Source: Dreissena polymorpha (lineage: Eukaryota > Mollusca > Bivalvia > Myida > Dreissenidae). Taken from it: a stretch of 64,000 nucleotides of DNA. Shown piece by piece: positions 58,365-64,000 of the stretch (position 1 is its first letter; every line of letters begins with the position of its first letter). Under the pieces are notes generated by a model, which worked only from the letters and a program-made list of their open reading frames with translations, did no database searches and was not told where the DNA came from. Position numbers and translations under genes: made by a program. The stretch covers positions 23,386,040 to 23,450,039 of the forward strand of contig NC_068369.1 of NCBI RefSeq assembly GCF_020536995.1, written 5' to 3'.

Positions 58365-58796
58365 TCATAATTATAAAAATTATAATTATAAAATTTGACG
58401 TACTACTTTAATGTACATTCTTTGTAAGAATTTATTTATGATTGAACACATATTGAATTTGGTTGTCAAGCTCATTTTTGTGTGTGGGGGAACTAAGAAG
58501 CTTCATTATTATAGCACGACCATAATTAAAGAAAGAAAAAAGGAAGATGTGGTAGACTTTGCAATGCAATGGTTGTTCTCGCGAAACGGCTTGTAAGAAA
58601 GTAACGTTTATGTTATGCACTTACCACAATGGTTTGTTTCCCGCAGCCTGTTTGCTGCTTCGGTTTTTCGTATTGTCGCATAGTTTTTGTTGATTCGTGC
58701 AACCGGCGTCTCTAAAAAACGCACTGGATATTTACTATTGTTTTCACCGTTTTGGGTGTCACATATTCGTATTGTTATTACAATTATTAAAAGTAC
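54347..58796 (-). CDS. OTU-domain / Mab-21-domain fusion protein, five coding exons plus a possible first exon
   Basis: The model joins exons 58625-58734 (frame open to 58796), 57797-58059, 57304-57404, 56876-57063 and 54347-56082. All introns are GT-AG and every exon phase matches. The product is about 800 residues. Its N-terminal part has an OTU fold: SSDGNCLFSAMVDQL (catalytic Asp/Cys motif), EWGDHIVI, then YGAHYISLRP (catalytic His). OTU enzymes are cysteine proteases that remove ubiquitin. The long last exon has the helical Mab-21 domain: RWLERSRRYGWP, DFRLAEDILLAKAFTDYQKD, CFKITKILL, ACFPNFFDSTLNLMP. The nucleotidyltransferase half with its GS and D-x-D signature is not visible, so cGAS-like synthesis is doubtful. 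A coiled coil ends the protein. No frameshift or stop is seen. A SINE lies in the last intron. The fusion could reflect ubiquitin editing tied to innate sensing (inference). Confidence 0.72.
56575..56765 (+). mobile_element. tRNA-derived SINE in the last intron
   Basis: The head has a GTCGCCTGGCTTAGTGGATC A-box region and GGTCACGGGTTTGATCCCAA as B box. The body has CACCAAGTACTGGTTCTAGG and a tail ATCGAGCTAAAATAAAAAA. Orientation is opposite to the host gene. Confidence 0.8.
56876..57063 (-). CDS. OTU exon 3 with catalytic His
   Basis: Acceptor TTATTCAG then TGGCTTGG, donor AAAG then GTAAGT. Encodes LACFLKTTVKIYG, a linker, then LYLGHIYGAHYISLRP, the usual OTU end with catalytic His. One base (G) is carried over and joins GA of the last exon. 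Confidence 0.75.
57304..57404 (-). CDS. OTU exon 2
   Basis: Acceptor ATATTTCAG then GATGAC. Encodes DDNTDIRNFIEGDLEDYF and DGEWGDHIVI. The best donor is CA then GTATAA. It leaves two bases that join T of the next exon, giving His where relatives usually have Gln. Confidence 0.7.
57797..58059 (-). CDS. OTU exon 1 with catalytic Cys
   Basis: Acceptor CTGTTTAG then TACAATCC, donor CAACTG then GTGAGT. Encodes FDAMFSRLGFTMRNVSSDGN followed by CLFSAMVDQLRIRG, ending RQNPQL. In phase with both neighbours. Confidence 0.75.
58258..58362. repeat. compound trinucleotide microsatellite (GTA, GCA, AAT)
   Basis: Runs of GTA, then GCA, then about 12 AAT/TAA units, within an intron of the OTU/Mab-21 gene. 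Confidence 0.9.
58625..58796 (-). CDS. N-terminal exon of the OTU/Mab-21 gene
   Basis: Encodes KYPVRFLETPVARINKNYAT and RKTEAANRLRETNHC, then donor TTGTG-GTAAGT. The single base G joins TA of the next exon as Val. The frame has no ATG, so an upstream exon is needed. The left limit is either an AG at 58735-58736 or the stop at 58797. Confidence 0.55.
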
Positions 58797-58799
58797 CTA

Positions 58800-60000
58800 A
58801 GTTTCTGTATTGTTGTTTTTACATGTTGTTATAAACGATTAAGGTAATTATTCCCCCGAAACTTGCCACTTTACCAGAGTTAAATTACCCAAGCTATTCA
58901 AGTTACTCAGGCTTGCGTGAAATTATTGATCTGCCATTCACTGATATTTTCCGCTTATTTACCACACAGCATCAAATAAAGTGGCACCACATCATATTCC
59001 TCTAACAAGAATAAATATTTCAACTAAAATGAACGTATTATATTTTCTTTAAGTGTCATAAACTATTGCGAATAGGTCTTTTGTTAAGATTAAAAAAAAA
59101 GTATTTTTGTTTACCCCCTTGTTTGTTCACTTCGTCCATTGCACAGAATGGTTGTTCTGATGTACTGTTGCAATAACATCCATATGCTGCTTCACTTTAT
59201 ACTAGTCAATTTCTGTAAACAAGTTTCCAATTCTTTGTTACATATGTTCGTATAAATACAAAGAAAGCTCGTCTTAAGTTGTTCAAGTTTAAATAAACCA
59301 GAATAATGGATATTCTAACCTTTGCGATCTTATAGTATCGGTTAAATATAAATAGAATAAACGATCTTCTGTTTACCATTGAATACAAAAATCTATTTTT
59401 ACCACCTGTTGATTTTTTTCGAATTCTTATCTATTTTAAATATGGGTTTTCACATTTTAGTTTTGTTTGAAAATTTGATTTAAAGTGAACGTCGGTAATT
59501 TGTTAGCGAGGTTGCCAGTGTTATATTGAACAAAAACGCATCAATAAAACTATACATAAAGTGCATGTTATTTTACATAAATTCGTCACACATCAAAAAG
59601 TAAAATATTTAATAACGGAAACTGTTAAGAGGGTCTTTCTCCACTCGAAATTGGCATACTGCCATTAACACGAATTCTATACAACGGACGTACTTTCGAT
59701 TTGAGTATTACAATAAAAAGTTATTTTCACTTTCAATGCCTTCAAAATACCTTCAAAAACACACTTACTTAAATAATGATTAAAAGTATTGTGTATACTA
59801 CAACCAAATTTGTTTCAGTATATAACTGAATTGATAATAAACCACTTTCGATTTGACAACCACGGATGACAAATTTTCATCTAAAGATTTTTTTTAATGT
59901 TTTACTCAATTCTTATAAATTTAATTCTCATTAAACGTTAGAGAACCATTTGCAAACCTTAATCTAAAACAAAACTCATTAAAGCTATATAGTTTAAAAC
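58800..60000. other. probable first intron / upstream region
   Basis: AT-rich. No coding frame or repeat I can support. Confidence 0.4.
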
Positions 60001-60011
60001 ACTTTACTTAC

Positions 60012-60060
60012 TTGTATATCTGGTGAGCCATCAGCAGCTTCAAGTAAATCGAAACTACAA
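60012..60060 (-). CDS. candidate first exon of the OTU/Mab-21 gene
   Basis: ATG GCT CAC CAG ATA TAC AA followed by donor GTAAGT. The two spare bases would join T at 58734 to give Asn and stay in frame (MAHQIYN then KYPVRF). The receiving AG at 58735 lacks a pyrimidine tract, so this join is only a suggestion. A diverged copy of the exon area is at 61965-62095. Confidence 0.3.
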
Positions 60061-60373
60061 AACTAAGACTTAGGAGGAAATTAAAACCACTCCCGACTAG
60101 AAACCCACGTATTATACATGTTCTCTACACACACCAGCGCCGTAGCCACGCTGAGGCACACCGAGGCAGTTGCCTCGGCTTAAATTTGCAGAGCAATATT
60201 GAGATTACAAGGAAAAAAAGGAAAATTTATATCAAAGAATAATATCTATATAAGAAATTGAGGCAATTTAATGAATTTAAGGCACTATGATATTCACAAA
60301 TATTATTATTGAGTCCAATTGGTTCATGTTGAGGCAGATAATTATTCATTTTAATAACTTCAATTGAGGCCAA

Positions 60374-60649
60374 ATGGCTCAGAAAAAAGATAAGGAAAAT
60401 CCGTTTATTAAACAAAGCGTCGCACTGTACACTTCGATGTTACAATCATTGTGGACATCGGAACGTACCGAGCGAGAATCGGGTGTTTTACGGCCAGAGT
60501 CTGGGTCTATTTTGGACCTAGACACACTTCGGGTGGTTGGCGTTTTCGCCTTTATTGGAATTCTCCTCTTTATGGCCGGCGTCGAGTTTAATCCGGGATC
60601 GTTTCAGGTGGTAAGAATCTTTGTTTACATTAGAATTTTCAAATTATGA
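60374..60649 (+). CDS. N-terminal frame of the hAT element with a 2A-like motif
   Basis: The frame starts MAQKKDKENPFIKQS and runs through a hydrophobic stretch, VVGVFAFIGILLFMAGVE, into GVEFNPGS. It then meets a donor-like GTGGTAAGA at 60607-60615. The consensus of ribosome-skipping 2A peptides is D-V/I-E-x-N-P-G-P. Here Asp and the final Pro are changed, so it is probably a decayed or inactive form. The real exon would end at the donor. Confidence 0.35.
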   Translation: MAQKKDKENPFIKQSVALYTSMLQSLWTSERTERESGVLRPESGSILDLDTLRVVGVFAFIGILLFMAGVEFNPGSFQVVRIFVYIRIFKL

Positions 60650-60867
60650 TATCCCGCGTATTAAACTTTTTTGATATAAAGAAGTTCAAGTATTTTCTTT
60701 TTAATAGTCAATGAAGTTGATGATAGAACGTTGATGATAGAACTGTCAACTGACAGAAAATGATGACGCAGTGCTAAAGCAAAATGTTACACAAGAAAAT
60801 TTAAAAATATGGCCAAAAACTTTATTGATTTAAGTTAAATATCTGTACTCCTCATGATAAACAATAT

Positions 60868-60962
60868 GCCCCTGTGACGCAATCAGTACGGCGTCAAACT
60901 CTGGATCCTTTGCTCACTATTATACTGTCACTGCGTTGGTTCGAATCCCAGAAGGTCCGTGT
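60868..60962 (+). mobile_element. tRNA-derived SINE head inside the hAT element
   Basis: CTGTGACGCAATCAGTACGG (A box) and GCGTTGGTTCGAATCCCAG (B box with T-arm pairing). It has no clear tail, so it is a fragment. Confidence 0.55.
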
Positions 60963-61200
60963 TTAAGTAAATTCCATCAATGATCCTTTTTATATGTGTT
61001 TATGATTGAAAACGCTTTTGATTTAATGCATTTAAATATTTCTTTTAAGAGCCCTATTGTGCTTTCAAGCTCTAAACGGAAATACAAATCGTCCACGAAT
61101 TTTTTCACGGTGAACTTGTCTGAACTACAACAGCAAGTTTGCGGAAGCTGATTTGATTTTAACTTAAGAAATAATAGTTTTTATTGGTTCTTGTACATGT

Positions 61201-61393
61201 GAGCGGAGTTTTAGCGCATTGCGAAGGCTTAAAACGTGGACACGTTCTACCATAAAAGAGGAACGGCTTAATGGCATCGCTTTAATGTTTGTGCATACAC
61301 ACATTCCAGTTGATCGAAAACAAATTCTTCAAATGTGGGATTCGACTGGAGACAGTAGAGTTGAATTAGCGTTCAATAAGATTGATATTTAAA
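61201..61393 (+). pseudogene. hAT transposase C-terminal dimerisation domain
   Basis: ERSFSALRRLKTWTRSTIKE, then ERLNGIALMFVHTHIPVD and a stop after KIDI. All hallmark positions of the domain are present and the local frame is intact. No upstream catalytic region is left in the element. Confidence 0.85.
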
Positions 61394-62095
61394 AGTTGAA
61401 GAATAATAAAACAAGTTCATGAAACATTATTCGCTAGATAGATCTCTTTCTTCATATTATAAGGTAGATCTTTTTTATTTTAGTATTTCAATAATAAATA
61501 TATTAAGCACATTATATTATCCATATACATACTATGGCTTGTATGAGAGAGCTGCGTCTCAATTTTTTATTTTTTTCTATCTGACTTCAAATGAAGTATA
61601 TGACTATTTTTCTAAAGTTAAGTTTGTTACATCATTGTCACTTCAAACACGGCTTATGGTACCAGAATATAAAATTGACAATGAACGTGTAGCAGATTTT
61701 TGTGTGAACTATTTTGATACTAAACGGTAATATGTAGCGTCCACGATTCCGATAATTTAGGTATAAAATGTAGTTTTTTTAAATGCCTTTAAAACGCACC
61801 AGAGACGTTCTAGGTAAAAAAACAATCCAGAGGTGGCATGCCCTGGACCCCCCTAGAAGGACGTTAAAGACTGCCTCGGCTTAAATTTGGGTCTGGCTAC
61901 GGCACTGCACACATGTTTTATTCTATACATGTGAATAAAACCGTCATAACACGTTGGCATAAACATTTGCAAACTGATATCTAACACAATACTCACTAAA
62001 GCTATAGAGTATTAAACGCATTTCTTACCCTGATATTTGATTAAAGTCGATGAGCTTTACGTGTATCGAAACTACAAAGCTTAGAATACATTGAA

Positions 62096-64000
62096 CTATA
62101 ACCGTGTAATACTTTTCTGGTGTGTGTGCTGTGCCGAAATTTCGAAAGGACAGCTTTTCTTTAAATAATGTTTAAAACGTTTTATTTGTCGTCGTGGATC
62201 GTTTATTAAGCGTCGATTACGATTTCTGATACGCAGGACTTATGATAACATCGTGAAACGTTGTCTATGATAGGCTATATATAAAAATGTATTGTCCGAA
62301 CCGCCCAATAAATTTCAAAGTAATTTACCACAGATTTTCCTTTGCTGATTAAATAAGCTTGATTCGTTGAGAACTTGGCCAGCATTAGCGGGGCAGTATT
62401 CTTTAAAAATTGTATTAAACACATAAACAAGTTTATGTTATGGAATTCGAAATAATTTGACCTTAACATTTCTAGGGCAGCCTTTCCGAATTGTTTTCAA
62501 ATAGTGTTGATTGGTTTAACAATGAAAGTTTGCCTTAAATAGCTAAATAAAGCAATTTTATTGTCATTAATCGATTGCTGAATTTTAAAATCTTTAGTAA
62601 AATGTTTCTTGGAAAAAACCACCTATTTGTGTTTTATTTTTATTGTTTTATAACTGACACAAGTGTTCTTAGTATTACTTTAATTAAAAACCATATTTCT
62701 TTCGTCTTATGTTTTGGAATAAATGATGCGAGTTTCGACGATGATATACGCCATCGTACAGCCGTTCTTAATACTGCATTTTTTACATCTTTCTTTTCTT
62801 GGTAATTATTCACCTTAACACTTACACGCAATGTATTTTTGAAATGCATACAATGTATACAAATTATCTAATCATAAGGACAATGCATGTTCAATTTATC
62901 AATCCCTTAAAGAGAACATTACTAATTTTGGTTTAAATTATAAACGAAAAGATTGCGACATTGGAAATAAATATGTGCTAGTTTCTCAAAAACGACTGTA
63001 AACGTGTCGATTGTGACAGAAATAACAATAAATAAAACAATTAATTAAACCAACTTAAATTGGTATCATACAAATTTATTAAGGCAAGTAAAATAATTGA
63101 TTTCTCATATAACATAGTTGAAACTGTTTTTTTTCTAAAATATTTAAAAAGCAAAACCGCATGTGCATATATTAAAAAAATAACGAAACGTTTGTCAAAA
63201 TATAAATTATTTTATTATATAGCGTGAACATGAAGATAATAAACTGATTCGTGCTTTGTAAGATTACATTTGCTTACACAAAGTACCACCGAACTAAATT
63301 CATACTACTGCTTATGGCAGAATGCAGTTTACGAAGACTATTGTACACTTATCTTTTACCAAAAAGGTATTTAGAAATATCTGTATTTACAAGACGATAA
63401 TATGTTTGGTTTTAACTTAAGCATCTCTTGATTCCAAAAAAGATTTAAGCATCAATTAATTCCAAAATCAAACTCAAACAGCAAGATTGTGTTTTAAAAC
63501 AACCGTCCGTAACTTTTCTAACGATTAACTGGAAAATATACGTATGGAAATGCAGATTTGCTATTGATGCATCGCATCCTATAAGAAAAATAAGCGATCT
63601 GAATTAACAAAATATTGTATGTAAATAATTTTGATGTCGATTTTTGTATTTTTGATGGATAAGTTATGAATCTTATGCGATAAAACATGATAATGAACTG
63701 CTGCTGTACGCGTTCACAGTTGATTTGCAACAGAAGCAGGTTGACACATAGAGTTGTAATTAGTATAAATTAGTAAAAGTACATTTTCACACAGAAATGT
63801 TCACTGTCATCAATTGTTTGTTAAATAATCACACTTAAGTTATCTTTGAAAACACGAGGATCGATTGAGATGAGAAGGAAAAATAGCTTAACAACAGCTA
63901 CATTATCATTAATTAAATCGGTATATTTGAATATGCGATACAAAAAACTTCATGCATCTATGATGTACAGATACACACATGACCAACAAAAAACTGGATA
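62096..64000. other. AT-rich terminal stretch
   Basis: Short frames only. A minus-strand frame at 62640-62849 (EKKDVKNAVLRTAVRWRISS) has protein-like composition but no splice sites or family match that I recognise. Confidence 0.4.

Larger units (their letters stand above)
60135..61907 (+). mobile_element. hAT-family DNA transposon, internally deleted
   Basis: The ends CAGCGCCGTAGCCA and TGGCTACGGCACTG are 14-bp inverted repeats with one mismatch, in the CAG-GCCGTAGCCA style of hAT elements. The repeated CTCGGCTTAAATTT inside both ends extends the similarity. Length is 1773 bases. A hAT dimerisation domain is at 61201-61393 and the DDE core is missing. The flanks are ACACAC-rich, so the 8-bp target duplication cannot be judged. 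Confidence 0.8.
59940..62095. repeat. pair of diverged direct repeats flanking the hAT element
   Basis: 59940-60090 and 61965-62095 share CTCATTAAAGCTATA, TTTCTTAC-like and TCGAAACTACAAA blocks in the same order. The first carries the candidate first exon. The second keeps the donor (CAGGGTAAG on the minus strand) but no ATG. Confidence 0.55.

Noticed and set aside
59117-59147. ATGGACGAAGTGAACAAACA (minus strand) as start exon of the OTU/Mab-21 gene
   Set aside because: Its donor-like GTAAAC gives a phase that does not join the next exon's open frame.
61419-61730. 103-codon frame in the hAT element after the dimerisation domain
   Set aside because: Tyr/Phe/Ile/Ser-rich, AT-driven, downstream of the transposase stop, no motif.

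Overview
The window looks like accessory, repeat-dominated nuclear DNA from a bivalve mollusc, most likely a heterodont such as a Dreissena-type mussel. This is an inference. It rests on AT-rich DNA, GT-AG introns, tRNA-derived SINE heads, and repeat modules I recognise as typical of bivalves (GGGGGAGCATAA ends, GTCCCCTA-type inverted ends, TTAA-flanked MITEs). It also rests on a gene of the Mab-21 family, which is expanded in bivalves. There is no operon-like organisation and no rRNA or intact tRNA gene.

Layout. 1-20.4 kb holds two direct copies of a ~4 kb dispersed repeat (about 993-4690 and 15964-20438). Both are bordered by a GGTACGAAAA minisatellite and by a terminal module with three hairpins. 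Between them lies a ~196-bp satellite array (6.8-13.2 kb, about 33 monomers) with a six-monomer higher-order duplication. One candidate host exon sits at 14.16-14.42 kb. 20.4-24.9 kb holds a decayed C2H2 zinc-finger exon, a TTAA MITE carrying a tRNA-like core, a GGT/GAT minisatellite and an orphan piece of a satellite whose main array is at 47-48.5 kb. 24.9-31.4 kb is a tyrosine-recombinase element with split direct repeats (A1, B1-A2, B2) and a palindromic core site. It abuts, and probably interrupts, a long-inverted-repeat element (31.4-32.4 kb).

32.5-46.9 kb is a hAT transposase relic whose middle is occupied by a 13 kb insertion. The insertion is eight ~1486-bp tandem units, each carrying an I-PpoI-like His-Me finger endonuclease frame. 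The array is bounded exactly by two direct copies of a TTAA MITE. 47.1-48.9 kb has a GC-rich ~185-bp satellite and a short minisatellite. 49.1-51.0 kb is a broken pogo/Tigger-type transposase on the minus strand.

54.3-58.8 kb (minus strand) holds the one host gene I can model. Five coding exons with matching splice phases join an OTU cysteine-protease domain (with DGNC and AHY motifs) to a Mab-21-type helical domain and a C-terminal coiled coil. A duplicated, still-open part of its last exon lies just downstream (53.19-53.58 kb) and could be an alternative terminal exon. The upstream region has a candidate first exon, a diverged copy of it, and a hAT element with good terminal inverted repeats (60135-61907) between the two.

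The most unusual parts are the OTU/Mab-21 fusion, the endonuclease-bearing macrosatellite, and the split-repeat recombinase element.
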